Positions 23,960-33,633 of a stretch of DNA of 64,000 nt are shown here, in pieces. The translations under genes were made by a program, and so were the position numbers. The stretch is from contig OZ218957.1 of NCBI GenBank assembly GCA_965112735.1, positions 3,286,001 to 3,350,000 on the forward strand. Direction: 5' to 3'. How positions within the stretch are numbered: the stretch's first letter is position 1; every line of letters starts with the position of its first letter. The notes below the pieces were generated by a model, which saw only the letters and a list, made by a program, of their open reading frames with translations, searched no databases and was not told where the DNA came from. The DNA comes from Phaeosaccion multiseriatum. Its lineage: Eukaryota; Ochrophyta, other classes.

Positions 23960-26900
23960 TGCATGCGTGAACTCTCTTCCTTGCCAGGCTGTTCTTCGAC
24001 ATCCAGATGGTGGTGATCCGCTCACTGCTGGCGGTGGAGAGAGTCATGATCTCGGACCCGCAGTCCTTCGAGCTCTTTGGCTTCGACATCATGGTTGACA
24101 GGTGCACGGTAGATGGCACTGAACGGTTGACAGATAGCAGATGGCAGTGAATGTGAATGGCTGCGAGGTAGTACAGTCCAAGGCCTTTCCTCCTTCCTCC
24201 CTCTCTCCCTCCGTCCGTCCGTCCGTCCCTCCACCCTCTCGTGCTATGAAGCTATACCCCACAGTGATACCCTGCAGTGAACAGAGATCTAGCGTGTCCC
24301 CCTTCCCCCACACTAAGCATCCCACCCCATCCCTCTCCTCTCCTCTCCTCTCCTCATGCCTCTCCCCCCCCTCCCCCTTTCCCTTCCCCCCCCCTCCCCT
24401 CCCCCCTCCCTCTTGCCTGCCGGTGCTGCAGTGATCTCAAGCCGTGGCTGATCGAAGTGAACGCTTCCCCTTCCATGGGCACCTCAAACATCGAGGACAA
24501 TCATCTCAAGTAAGTAGGCTCAAACGCCATGCTTCTTCGGCTTGTTCTTCTCCTCCCCCCCCTCTCCCCCCTCCCCCTCCTCCTCTTCCTCCTCCTCCTC
24601 CTCCTCCTCCTCCTCCTCCTCCTCCTCCTCCTCCTCCTCCTCCTCCTTCTCCTCCTCCTCCTCCTCCTCCTCCTCCTCCTCCTCCTCCTCCTCCTCCTCC
24701 TCCTCCTCCTCCTCCTCCTCCTCCTCCTCCTCCTCCTCCTCCTCCTCCTCCTCCTCCTCCTCCTCCTCCTCCTCCTCCTCCTCCTCCTCCTCCTCCTCCT
24801 CCTCCTCCTCCTCCTCCTCCTCCTCCTCCTCCTCCTCCTCCTCCTCCTCCTCCTCCTCCTCCTCCTCCTCCTCCTCCTCCTCCTCCTCCTCCTCCTCCTC
24901 CTCCTCCTCCTCCTCCTCCTCCTCCTCCTCCTCCTCCTCCTCCTCCTCCTCCTCCTCCTCGTCCTCCTCCTCGTTCTCCTCCTCGTCCTCCTCCTCCTCC
25001 TCCTCCTCCTCCTCCTCCTCCTCCTCCTCCTCCTCCTCCTCCTCCTCCTCCTCCTCCTCCTCCTCCTCCTCCTCCTCCTCCTCCTCCTCCTCCTCCTCCT
25101 CCTCCTCCTCCTCCTCCTCCTCCTCCTCCTCCTCCTCTTCCTCCTCCACGCCATTAATACCCGTGGATCAGCAATTTCAGCACACCCCATGACACCCCCC
25201 CTCTAACCCCAAACCCAACCCCTCCCCTCTCCCCCATCACCCGCCATCTGTAACTCGCCCCCCCAGATTCCAAATGATGAACGACGTTTTCGATGTGCTG
25301 GACGTGGAGGGCGAGCACGAAGGAGGCCGCAAGTGGGCAGCCAAGAAGGGGAGTGGAGGGAGGCGAGGGAGCCGGCGCAACTATCGCAGCGGGGTGGACT
25401 TATCGAGCGCTTACGCCGAGATGGAGGGAGACGACAAGCCTCTGCGATCGCAGGCAAGTCAACAAGTCAAGCAAGCAACTAAAAAGATAAGCGATTCAGT
25501 GTCAGAGAGGCCGGCTAAGTCTCCTCTCCGTCCTCTCCTTCCCCCTCTCCTCCTTCCTCCTCCTCCTCCTCCTTCCTCCTCCTCCTCCTTCCTCCTCCTT
25601 CCTCCTCCTCCTCCTCCTCCTCCTCCTCCTCCTCCTCCTCCTCCTCCTCCTCCTCCTCCTCCTCCTCCTCCTCCTCCTCCTCCTCCTCCTCCTCCTCCTC
25701 CTCCTCCTCCTCCTCCTCCTCCTCCTCCTCCTCCTCCTCCTCTTGCTCCTCCTCCTCCTCCTCCTCCTCCTCCTCCTCCTCCTCCTCCTCCTCCTCCTCC
25801 TCCTCCTCCTCCTGCTACTCCTCCTCCTCCTCCTCCTCCTCCTCCTCCTCCTCCTCCTCTGCTTCTTCTTCTTACTCTCTGCTGTACGGTTACACTTGAC
25901 TCACAGGTAGGCGGATTCGACCTCGTATACGAAGGAGGCTTCGTGCAGCTCCCTCCCGAGCGCTGCGGGTGGTCAAGTATGCTTGGAGCATTCCACAAGA
26001 ACAAGTAAGTGCCTGCGTTAATGCCTTCGTGAATGCGTACATGACTCAGGAACATTGCGTGCCTACGTGAGTCAGGAGTCAAGAGGCTTAGAGGCAGGCT
26101 TCTCCGCCTGAATCTCTTGTCCTCTCTCTCCTCTCCCCTCCTCTCATCTCCTCCTCCTCCTCCTCCTCCTCCTCCTCCTCCTCCTCCCCCCTCTTTTCCT
26201 CTCCTCCTCCGTCCTCCTCTTCCGTCAACTGCCCCTCTTCACTCCTCTTCTCTTACTTCCCGTCATCTCTTGTCCTCTCCTCTCCTCATGCTCCCCTTCT
26301 TGTCCTTTCCCCTTATCTCCTCTCCTCTCCTCTTCTGTCTCCTGCCCGCCTTGCCTTCTCGTCTCCCCTCCTGTCTTCTCTCGATCCCCTCCTCTCCCCA
26401 CCCACCTCTCTCCCTAGTCTACCCACCCACCAACCCACGCACGCACGCACGCACCCACTCACCCATTGACTTATTTCCCACCCACCCATTGACTTGTTAC
26501 ACACCCACCCACCCACCCACTCACAGGCAGGCCAAGGCTGACCGCTCCCCTGCGGACAGATACAAATGGACGTCCTTCCCTCCTGCTCAACCCTATTCGG
26601 CGTCCCCCTCAGCGGAGCGGCGCCACAGCATGATTAGTCATCTTTGCGTAGGGGGGGGGCAGGGGGGGGTGGAGAGGGGGCCGAGCAGCAGCGGCAACAA
26701 CAACAATCATAACCACAACCACAACCACAACCACAAGCACAACCACAACCACAACCACAACCACACCACGACAACCGCTACTCGGAAACCTTCATCTCCC
26801 GCGGGGGGCGCTGTGGGCACTACCGTCGAAAACTGCGGCTGCTGCATCGGCGGCAGTGGGAACGTTCCTATGAGAGTGACCATGGTCGGCAAGGGAGGCA

Positions 26901-28240
26901 AGCAGGGAGGAGGAGGAGGCAAGGGGGGTGGCAAGAGGAGGGGGAGCACAGGGGGTGGGGGGGCGGGAGAGCCGTCTGTGCTGGAGACAGCGGCGGCAGC
27001 AGCAGCAGCAGCGCTGGAGACAGCAGCAGCAGCAGAAGCAGCAGGAACAGTGGCAGGAGTAGAAGGAGGAGGAGGAGGAGGAGGAGGAGGAGGAGGAGGA
27101 GGAGGAGGAGGAGGAGGAGGAGGAGGAGGAGGAGGAGGAGGAGGAGGAGGAGGAGGAGGAGGAGGAGGAGGAGGAGGAGGAGGAGGAGGAGGAGGAGGAG
27201 GAGGAGGAGGAGGAGGAGGAGGAGGAGGAGGAGGAGGAGGAGGAGGAGGAGGAGGAGGAGGAGGAGGAGGAGGAGGAGGAGGAGGAGGAGGAGGAGGAGG
27301 AGGAGGAGGAGGAAGACGCGCCTCTACGGGCCAAGTCAAGGGAGCCCCTGCCCAGGGGCGGCCCTCTAGTGCCATCCGGAGCCCATCTGGTGCCATCCAC
27401 CGCCGCAGGTACTCTGCCCCTCCAGAGAGGGTGGCGGAGTGGCAGAGGCAAATAGAAGACTCATGGAGGCCTCGCATTGTTGAGTTCCTCCCAGAGAGTC
27501 GAAGGGGCGGATGGGGGAGCGCGGGGGCGGGAGGGGGGGACATCCAGGGGGGCACGTCTGAGGTGCAGGTGGACTTTACAGAAGGATTTTTGGAGGGGGC
27601 TGAGGGAGGGGGGGGGGTGAGCGGCCAGGAGAGCGAGGAGGGAGAGGAGGGGGGAAAGGAGAGAGGCATGGGGGGTGGGGACAAGAGGCACCACCACCAC
27701 CACCACCACCACCACCACCACCACGGGGCTGTTGACGACGGGTATGCTGCTGTTGATGTTGAAGTTGATGTTGAAGCTGATGTTGGTGATGTTGGTGATA
27801 CGCACGGGAGCGGCAGCGGTACTGGCAGGAGGAGAAGCAGGTCAAGGAGGAGGGGGAAGCGGGGGGGGAAGGACGGCCGCGTGCGAGAGGGGACAGAGCA
27901 ACTACCGACACGAGTAGCAGGAGGAAGAGCAGCAGGAGCAGGAGCAGCATCAGCAGTTGGTGATACAGCAGAGGTTGGCCGGCGCTTCTCCCCTCGCGTG
28001 TCTGTCCGTGCGGAGGCCCTGCTCGCCATCATCAGAGGAAGGGGGAGGGGTGGTCCGATGGGCTCAGGCAGAGGCAGAGGCAGGGAGCAAGGGAGTAGAG
28101 GGGGCATGGGCATCGGTGCGAGTACGAGCCAAGCCCACGACGACGAAGTTGGCGGAGGAGCAGTTGGTGATACAGGAGTAGGGGAGAGGGGGGAGGGGGG
28201 AGGGGGAGTCACATGGACAGGGGCAGGGACAGTCATATAG
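16545..28240 (+). CDS. TTLL9: TTLL9-like tubulin polyglutamylase with giant low-complexity extensions, about 1904 aa, 14 exons
   Basis: Exons: 16545..18131, 18554..19424, 19801..19913, 20154..20228, 20562..20714, 21813..21929, 22752..23189, 23366..23468, 23546..23612, 23988..24101, 24432..24509, 25267..25453, 25907..26004, 26527..28240, all phase-consistent. The core (about residues 820-1335) has [112 protein letters not shown] and [14 protein letters not shown] and VGGFDL point to TTLL9 among the family, an ATP-dependent ligase adding glutamate to axonemal tubulin. Unusual: an 800-residue Gln-rich N-terminal region, a Q/S insertion inside the core (exon 7), and a C-terminal tail with about 80 Gly, His and (HN) runs. 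The start may be 16545 or the ATG at 16566. One intron (donor at 25454) is GC-AG. Confidence 0.9.
18132..18202 (+). repeat. (GTGA)n starting at the splice donor of TTLL9 intron 1
   Basis: About 17 perfect tetranucleotide units beginning at the first intron base. Every unit recreates GTGAGT, a consensus 5' splice site. Confidence 0.95.
18420..18551 (+). repeat. (CA)n tract ending at the acceptor of TTLL9 intron 1
   Basis: Interrupted CA/CATA repeats ending in CACAAACAG, the acceptor of exon 2. Confidence 0.9.
19425..19640 (+). repeat. (GGAA)n starting at the donor of TTLL9 intron 2
   Basis: About 50 GGAA units following the donor GTGAGG. The repeat begins within the donor sequence and is almost uninterrupted. 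Confidence 0.95.
20314..20500 (+). repeat. (CCCT)n in TTLL9 intron 4
   Basis: About 45 CCCT units forming an extended pyrimidine tract upstream of the acceptor at 20561. Confidence 0.95.
20715..20888 (+). repeat. (GGGA)n starting at the donor of TTLL9 intron 5
   Basis: About 40 GGGA units that start 8-10 nt after the exon end, running out of GTGAGTGGGGGA. Confidence 0.95.
21018..21718 (+). repeat. 700-bp (GTGA)n block in TTLL9 intron 5
   Basis: About 175 units of GTGA with scattered AATGA/AAGTG variants. Each perfect pair of units reads GTGAGT, so the intron contains well over a hundred consensus 5' splice sites. The antisense reading gives a Ser-Leu-Thr-His artefact frame. Confidence 0.95.
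22060..22305 (+). repeat. 15-bp tandem repeat in TTLL9 intron 6
   Basis: About 16 copies of GTGTGTACGGTACAA with small variants (ATGGC, ATGGT, one short copy near 22167). The unit length is divisible by three, so all frames stay open, but it lies inside an intron. Confidence 0.9.
22370..22721 (+). repeat. (CT)n-rich tract before the exon 7 acceptor of TTLL9
   Basis: Imperfect CTCTCC/CTCCCT repeats of about 350 nt, forming a very long pyrimidine tract upstream of the acceptor at 22751. Confidence 0.9.
23895..23957 (+). repeat. (GT)n tract in TTLL9 intron 9
   Basis: About 28 GT units in the intron between 23612 and 23988. Confidence 0.95.
24582..25147 (+). repeat. (CTC)n, about 188 units, TTLL9 intron 11
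   Basis: A nearly pure homopurine/homopyrimidine trinucleotide array of about 565 bp with only a few interruptions (TTCTCC near 24648; GTCCTC, GTTCTC and GTCCTC near 24961-24985). All six frames are open, producing artefact poly-Pro, poly-Ser, poly-Leu, poly-Glu and poly-Arg frames. Confidence 0.97.
25550..25860 (+). repeat. (CTC)n, about 100 units, TTLL9 intron 12
   Basis: A second CTC array in the intron that starts with the GC donor at 25454. From about 25520 to the acceptor at 25906 the sense strand has no AG. Confidence 0.95.
27062..27313 (+). repeat. (GGA)n coding for about 80 Gly in the last TTLL9 exon
   Basis: A pure GGA array inside the long last exon, in frame as poly-Gly. It is followed by normal-complexity coding sequence ([10 protein letters not shown]), so the frame is kept across it. 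Confidence 0.9.
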
Positions 28241-28480
28241 GCAGGGACAGTCATATAGGCAGGGGAAAGAAGGGGGGGGGCAGGCACTCTTGCAGCGTCT
28301 GTGGGGTCTGCGGCTCCAGGGTAGGAGGGAGGGAGGGAGGGAGGAGCACCCTAGTTACAGAATCGCGAAGGCTCAGCATAATTTTAATTTAAAATTGGAT
28401 TGTTTTCACATTACTATTAGGCAGCACAGATGGCACCAGATGGACTCGTCAACCGCTCGTCTCCTCAAATCCTCATAAAC
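28241..28480. other. Short spacer between TTLL9 and CFAP300 with an AT-rich palindrome
   Basis: 240 bp, same-strand neighbours. A 17-nt AT palindrome-like block (28380..28396) stands out in GC-rich DNA. Similar AT palindromes occur downstream of other genes (63092..63111), so it could mark a transcript end or the CFAP300 promoter. Confidence 0.4.
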
Positions 28481-31419
28481 ATGGCGCCCTCCGGCAGCAG
28501 TAGCGATGCTGGTCCCACCGCGAAGGAATTCGAGTTCACCTGCGCTTCTAAGACCCTTCCGTGTCTAGATGAAAAGGAGCTGGGCCAGCAACTCGTGCAA
28601 TGGTGAGGGATCTAACGGGCTAATCTTCCACTCGTCCTCTCCTCCTCTCCTCCTCCTTCTGACGGGTGTTCTGCTGCTCTCTATTGCTGCTCCTCGTCCT
28701 CCACTACTACTTACAGGGGACTAAAAGACTCTCTCCGAGGAGGAAGGTTTAGGTACACGCAGCGCTTCCGACCGCACGATGCATCCGTCTTTCTGAAGCA
28801 CCTCTTGTCAAGCCCTGAAGTAGCAGCATGGCTAAAGGTGAGCACCTAGGACGTACCTGCTTGGCTCTTGGGAGGGAACAGGCCCCTCTTCGTCTGTCTT
28901 GGAGCCGGAAGTAGCTACTGCCTGCCTGCTTTCGTGTGTAGACGCATTCATTCGCACCAGGACCGTCACGACCTGTTCGGGGACGGCTTGTGTCTTCCCT
29001 CCCCCGAGGTCCTCAGCCCCACTCCCACTCCCACTCCACCCCCCCCCGTCCCCATTGGACCACTCATCTCTGCTCCGAACTCCTTTGTTCCTCTTCTCTG
29101 CAATGCCGTGCTCTCTCCTCTGCTCTCCTCTCCTCTCCTTGGCCTGCCTCGGCAGATACCCGAATCCGTGCAAGAGGTACAGTTCCAGCCTTTGGCCGTG
29201 ACTGCGCTGAGCATGAGCATGTTCGACTCTCTCACAGAGCACGAAATTGTCAGCAAGACGGGTCTCATCAGGTGAGAGACGACGGGGGCAGCAGCAGCAG
29301 GAGTTAGTGATACAGCAGTATAAATGTATGAGGAGGAGGAAGAGGAGGAGGAGGAGGAGGAGGAGGAGGAGGAGGGGGAGGGGAAAGAGAAGCATCTGAC
29401 TCCTTCCTCCCCTTCCCAGTAACACGAAATGAATCCGTTGCTCGTTTGTTGAAGTGTGTAAACGTTTTAAGAGGAGAAGGCCCAGATTGAATGGGAGGAG
29501 AGAGTGAGAGCGAGAGGGGCGGGGACAAGGAGAGGGGAAGAGAGAGCGAGAGGAAAAGAGAGAGCAAGGGAAAGTGATGGAGAGACAAAAAGAGGAGAAG
29601 AGAGCGCGCGTGAGGGAGAGGAGAAGATAGCGAGAGTATGAGAGAGAGGGGAAGATCGAGCGAGAGTCAAAGGGGGAGACGAAGGGGAGAGAGAGAGGAA
29701 GAGCTCCGATCAACCAACAGCGCGCGGGTGAATCTGTGAATCTAGGCCGAGCAGGCTGCTTTGCCTTGCCCTGGACTTGGCTTGACTGACCCCTCGCTTC
29801 ATACCTCTTCATGCCTCTGCCCCATGCTCCTGTTGCTACTACTGCTACTGCTACTGCTCCTCCTCCTTCTACTCTACTACTACTGCTACTACTACTACTA
29901 CTACTACTACTACAACTACTACTTCTACTTCTATTACTACTTCTGCTGCACCTATCACTTCTTCTACTACTTCTTTTCTTCTTCTTTTACTACTGATACT
30001 ACTACTACTACTACTACTACTATTACTACTACTTCTGCTGCTCCTGTCTTCTCCAAACCACGTGCCTCCTTCCTGCTTGCTCTCTGCCTCCACCACCACC
30101 ATTGACTGCCATCCCACCACAGAGGGTGCTACGGAGACACATTCGCCGGAGTCAACGTGCAAGACCGACTTCGAGACATGCTTGTCAACCCCGACAGCGA
30201 GTTTACGGCGTCACTGGGGGAGGGGGAGAGGAGGGAGCTGCTGTTCAAGGTGTTCGAATTGCTTGGGGTAGGGGGGGCCATGTGTCAGCCCCATGAGCAT
30301 GTTGATGTGTACTTGGAGGCCACCAAGAAGCTCTACAGAGACATGTGAGTCAGTGGGGGGGGGAGGGAGGGAGGGAGGGAGGGAGGGAGGGAGGGAGGGA
30401 GGGAGGGAAGGAGGGGGGGCAGGGAGGCAGAGGGGGTGGGGTTTAGGGGGAGTGGGGAGGAGGGGAGGGATGGAGAGAGGGGGGGAGGAAGAGGGGGCGG
30501 GGTTTTGGGGAGGGGAGGAAGGGGGGGGGTGGGAGGGAGGGAGGATGGGGGGTTGGGAGTGGGGGAGGGAGACGTGGGGGGGAGTACCAAACAAAGCAGT
30601 GACGAAAGGGGCAAGAGGCCCCCCCTCTGTCTCTCTCTGAATGCTCGACAGGGGCCCGTCCCTCCTCTCTGTCTTGTGCTGACGAAAATTCCCCTCCTGT
30701 GCTGTTCGAATCCTTCTGCTGTTCGCTATACCATCTGGTGCCATCTGCAGCGTGGCCGTGTACAAGAGCCCCGCTGCCCCCTCCTCCACCTCCTCGTCAA
30801 GTAGCAGCAGCAGTAATAGCAGTAGTAATAGCAATAGCAGTCCGGAGGCGTCATCTGTGAGCATCAAGGTGGCGAGTCACGCCTACCTCATCACGTCCAT
30901 CAACGCCAACAGCGAGAGTGCGCTGTGGGGGAGCGACAGCCCGCACCACACATGCCTGGTGAGTGGTGTTGGGAGGGGGGGGTCGGGGGGCGTGGGTACC
31001 CAAGTAGTGCCACGAAGACCACTGTCATGGGATGGAGGCACACGGGTCACAAGGGGGGGGGGGCTAATGTCTTGACTCTCACACTCACACACTCGACAGA
31101 TGCCGACAATTGTATGCCTCGAGGTCAATGAAACGGAACTGAACAAAGAGGGTGGGGGCTGCTTTATTGACTTCATAGGAGTCACCTAAGGAGGGGACTT
31201 TTAACTGTGTGCATTCAATGAAAAGTGTTGCTGCGCTCCTTCATGGGCCGGGTGTCCTTGCCATCGTGCCCCCCTTCTTACGCCCTGCGGGCGCGCATAC
31301 TCCCTCGCATCTCGCTCTGTTTCTGTCTCTGTCTCTGTTCAATCATCAATCAGGTCACGATAGACCCTCTCAAGAAGCAGACGACGATTCTCTACAATCG
31401 TTTCGAAGGCTGCTGGTGA
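28481..31419 (+). CDS. CFAP300: CFAP300 (axonemal dynein assembly factor), 284 aa, 6 exons
   Basis: Exons: 28481..28602, 28717..28837, 29156..29271, 30123..30344, 30751..30958, 31354..31419, all phase-consistent. Length (284) fits the family (about 267 in animals). Recognisable stretches: QRFRPHDASVFLKHLL, FQPLAVTALSMSMFDSL, GVNVQDRLRDMLVNPDSEF, ERRELLFKVFELLGVGGAMCQ, YLEATKKLYRD and the C-terminal HHTCLVTIDPLKKQTTILYN. These line up with the DUF4498 region of CFAP300/C11orf70, a cytoplasmic factor needed to assemble outer and inner dynein arms in motile cilia. A Ser/Asn run (exon 5) is a lineage-specific insertion. An ATG-starting open stretch at about 31101 is inside the last intron; joining 30958 directly to 31354 gives the conserved reading. 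Confidence 0.87.
29870..30025 (+). repeat. (CTA)n-rich tract in CFAP300 intron 3
   Basis: Interrupted TAC/CTA/CTT trinucleotides between 29271 and 30123. They give an artefact poly-Tyr frame. Confidence 0.85.
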
Positions 31420-32472
31420 CCGTGTGTGAGTGTGTGCGTGCAAGTTTTGTGCCTGTGTGTTCGTGTGTGTTCCTGTGTGGGTGCAGTTTGTGTGTGAGAG
31501 AGAGAGAGTGTGTGTGCGTGAGTGCGTGTGTGTGCGCGTGCGTGAGAGTGCCCATGCGTGTGTGTGTGTGCGTGCGTGAGAGTGCTTGAGAGTGCCCATG
31601 CGTGGGGTTGCGCTTTCAGTGATGCTCGGTAAGAATGTATTCAGTTGTTACTTGTCCACGTACGAAGGCCGGAGTGTTGGACTCTCGAGTCAATATAACC
31701 TGGCGAGCTCCACTCGGCCTACTGCGACACCTCCTCGGACGAAGACGCCACCAACCTCAAGGAGAACCAAACTCTCTGCCTTGCCACACGGTCTGCTTCT
31801 TCTTGAGGTTGGTGGCGTCGTTGTCCGCGGAGGTGTCGCCGTAGGCCGAGTACAGCTGGACAGAGTGGAAGGTGATGACCCAGTGAAGGGTGAAGTAGTC
31901 GGCGAGGCCCAGGTCCTTGGCGAGGCGGAGGAGGTGCTGCATCGGTCCGCTCGTGCTGTACACTAAAAGACGACCGCCCAAGTGCCTGGTGACGCCCACC
32001 TTGCCGCCGAGCGTGCGGCCTCCTCCATCTGACACTTGCGAGTGTTCCCGGAGCACATGGCCCGCAGAGTGGCGTCGGCGTTGGCGTCACTCCTTTACCG
32101 TGCACCTCTCGCACGTCACTCACTTTCTCACTCACTCACTCACTCCCTCGCCCAGTCACATACTCACGCACCCACTCACTCACTACCTCGCCCAGTCACA
32201 TACTCACGCACCCACTCACTCACTCACTCACGCACTCACTCAATCTCGCACTCACTCACTAACTCACTCACGCATCACTCACTCGCTGACTCAACTCCTT
32301 AATCCTCACTCCAGTTCACCCCTTTACGCGCGCGCTCACCCACTGAGGCGCTTGCTCGCTCACTCACTCACTCGCCCACTCACTCACACATTCTTAATCA
32401 CACCCCCTACTCACTCACGCACTCACCTCCCCCTCCCCCCCTCACGACCTTCTCCTCTTTGGCGACGCTCAG
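31420..32472. other. Degenerate region at the head of the light-harvesting array
   Basis: Contains a CA/GT-rich stretch (about 31420-31600), an inverted repeat of a coding-like segment (31708..31855), a minus-strand open frame (31757..32056) with ordered-looking sequence (LLRLAKDLGLADYFTLHWVITFHSVQLYSAYGDTS) and a CACT tetranucleotide block (about 32115-32420). I do not recognise the family. The minus-strand segment may be an exon of a real or former gene. Confidence 0.4.
31708..31855. repeat. Inverted repeat of a coding-like 54-bp segment
   Basis: Arms 31708..31761 and 31802..31855 are inverted copies, about 88% identical by eye, separated by about 40 bp. One strand reads SAYCDTSSDEDATNLKEN, the other SAYGDTSADNDATNLKKK, so the same peptide-like sequence is present head to head. 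Confidence 0.8.
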
Positions 32473-32667
32473 GGCACCAAGAAGGACGTCAAGTACCGGC
32501 GTGGGGTGATTCAATTGCATGGCCCAATGCGAGCAGCCCACGGGGGGGAAGGAGTGTTTGCGGCACCTGTGGCGGAGGCGTGCTTCAGCTACGAGCAATG
32601 CAACTACGATACAGACCTCATTCGCATGTTTTGGTGGGAAGATGAGGGCATGAGAGAGACACAATAG
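32473..32667 (+). pseudogene. 3' exon of an unrecognised gene, array copy 1
   Basis: Follows a CGCTCAG acceptor-like site and reads GTKKDVKYRRGVIQ...EACFSYEQCNYDTDLIRMFWWEDEG to a TAG. The same segment recurs at 36349 and 41487 with indels that change the frame: copy 3 stops early as RMFWVG, and copy 2 switches frame in the middle. Copies 2 and 3 keep an upstream coding-like stretch (WLSGKFLRPRESEGKSVRDGEGW...AQYYSLMLQLVALCS) followed by a CACT repeat. The frameshifts suggest decayed duplicates of one gene; which copy, if any, is functional is unclear. No family recognised. Confidence 0.5.
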
Positions 32668-32979
32668 ATGAAAGAGAGATACTGAGAGTTCTAGCACATT
32701 TAATTGATGAGGATTTTACAGACAAGGTGTGTGTACATGAGATTCTTTGTATTCCAAGCGAGGCCCGGTCATATTATTTCTTGCATTCTGCCTTGTTGAA
32801 ATGGATGAAGGTTTTTGTTGTTCTTGATACACCGCTCACCGCTTCACGCGATGATACCAATGAATTGATAAGTCTGTGTGGTTAAACGGGGTTTATTCAT
32901 TTTTATTTACAAGGGGTTGGCGCGCACTGCATTCCAACCCCTCTCTGTAAAACTTTTAACTAGAGTTAAGGTTGACTGC

Positions 32980-33633
32980 TTAGTTCCATGTGTAGGCCTG
33001 TCCGAGGATGTCGTTGATGATGTAGGGGCGTCCGTTGAGCTGCTCGTGGACCATGAGGGCGAGGATGCCCATCTGTGCGGCGCGGCCGTTGTTGAGCTCG
33101 ATGGAGCGCTTGCGGCTCTGGGTCTCCTCGTCCCACGATGCCCAGGTGGAGTTCTCTCCGAACCTGTTCATGTCACCGGGGGTGGAGCCCTCCACCTGCT
33201 GCATGACGGCCAGCTCGAGGATGCCGATGAAGGCGACCAGCTGGGCAATACCGGCGGCGGGGATCTTGGAGAAGGCGGCAAGTCCGTTGGGTACGTCCGT
33301 GAACTTGATGTTCTCGGAGATGGACAGGTATCCGGGCAGGCGCACGTTCTGCTGCACAAGGTGACCGGCGATGGCAAGCATGGAGATGCGGCCGTGCTTC
33401 ACCTCGACGTATCGGAGTCGGTCGAATCGCTCCTGGTCGGCGTCGTTGAGGAGTCCGAGGGGGTCGAAGAATCCCAGAGGGGCCTGTGCGCCCTCAGCGT
33501 CCTCGAAGGCCATCTTCATGCTGCTGGAGCTCTTGGGGGCCTTGGCAACCGCGCTGCCGGTGAAGGCGGTGGGTGCCACGAAGGCGGAGGCGCACCCGAG
33601 GGTGGCCATGGCGGCGATGCATGCGGTCTTCAT
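32980..33633 (-). CDS. Light-harvesting chlorophyll-binding protein (FCP/VCP type), copy 1, 217 aa
   Basis: A single coding exon. The N terminus MKTACIAAMATLGCASAFVAP is a signal peptide followed by the ASAF motif (Phe18) that directs proteins into stramenopile plastids. The mature part has helix 1 EVKHGRISMLA (Glu77, His80, Arg82 as chlorophyll/salt-bridge ligands), helix 2 around IAQLVAFIGILELAVMQ, and helix 3 ELNNGRAAQMGIL (Glu179, Asn182, Arg184). It should bind chlorophyll and a xanthophyll in a thylakoid antenna. Length is normal for the family. A 5' UTR intron (about 33635..33798, GTGAGT donor, CCGCAG acceptor) ends one base before the ATG. The protein is identical to copies 2 and 3. 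Confidence 0.96.
   Translation of the reverse strand: MKTACIAAMATLGCASAFVAPTAFTGSAVAKAPKSSSSMKMAFEDAEGAQAPLGFFDPLGLLNDADQERFDRLRYVEVKHGRISMLAIAGHLVQQNVRLPGYLSISENIKFTDVPNGLAAFSKIPAAGIAQLVAFIGILELAVMQQVEGSTPGDMNRFGENSTWASWDEETQSRKRSIELNNGRAAQMGILALMVHEQLNGRPYIINDILGQAYTWN

Noticed and set aside
24501-25206. Long open frames of poly-Pro, poly-Ser, poly-Leu, poly-Arg and poly-Glu
   Set aside because: They are all products of one (CTC)n array inside a TTLL9 intron; six frames are open because the repeat has no stop codon. The flanking exons join with conserved sequence only if this stretch is removed.
31101-31185. Extra CFAP300 exon (reading MPTIVCLEVNETELNKE)
   Set aside because: It has a plausible acceptor, but inserting it breaks the conserved CFAP300 C terminus; joining 30958 to 31354 gives HHTCLVTIDPLKKQ, matching the family.
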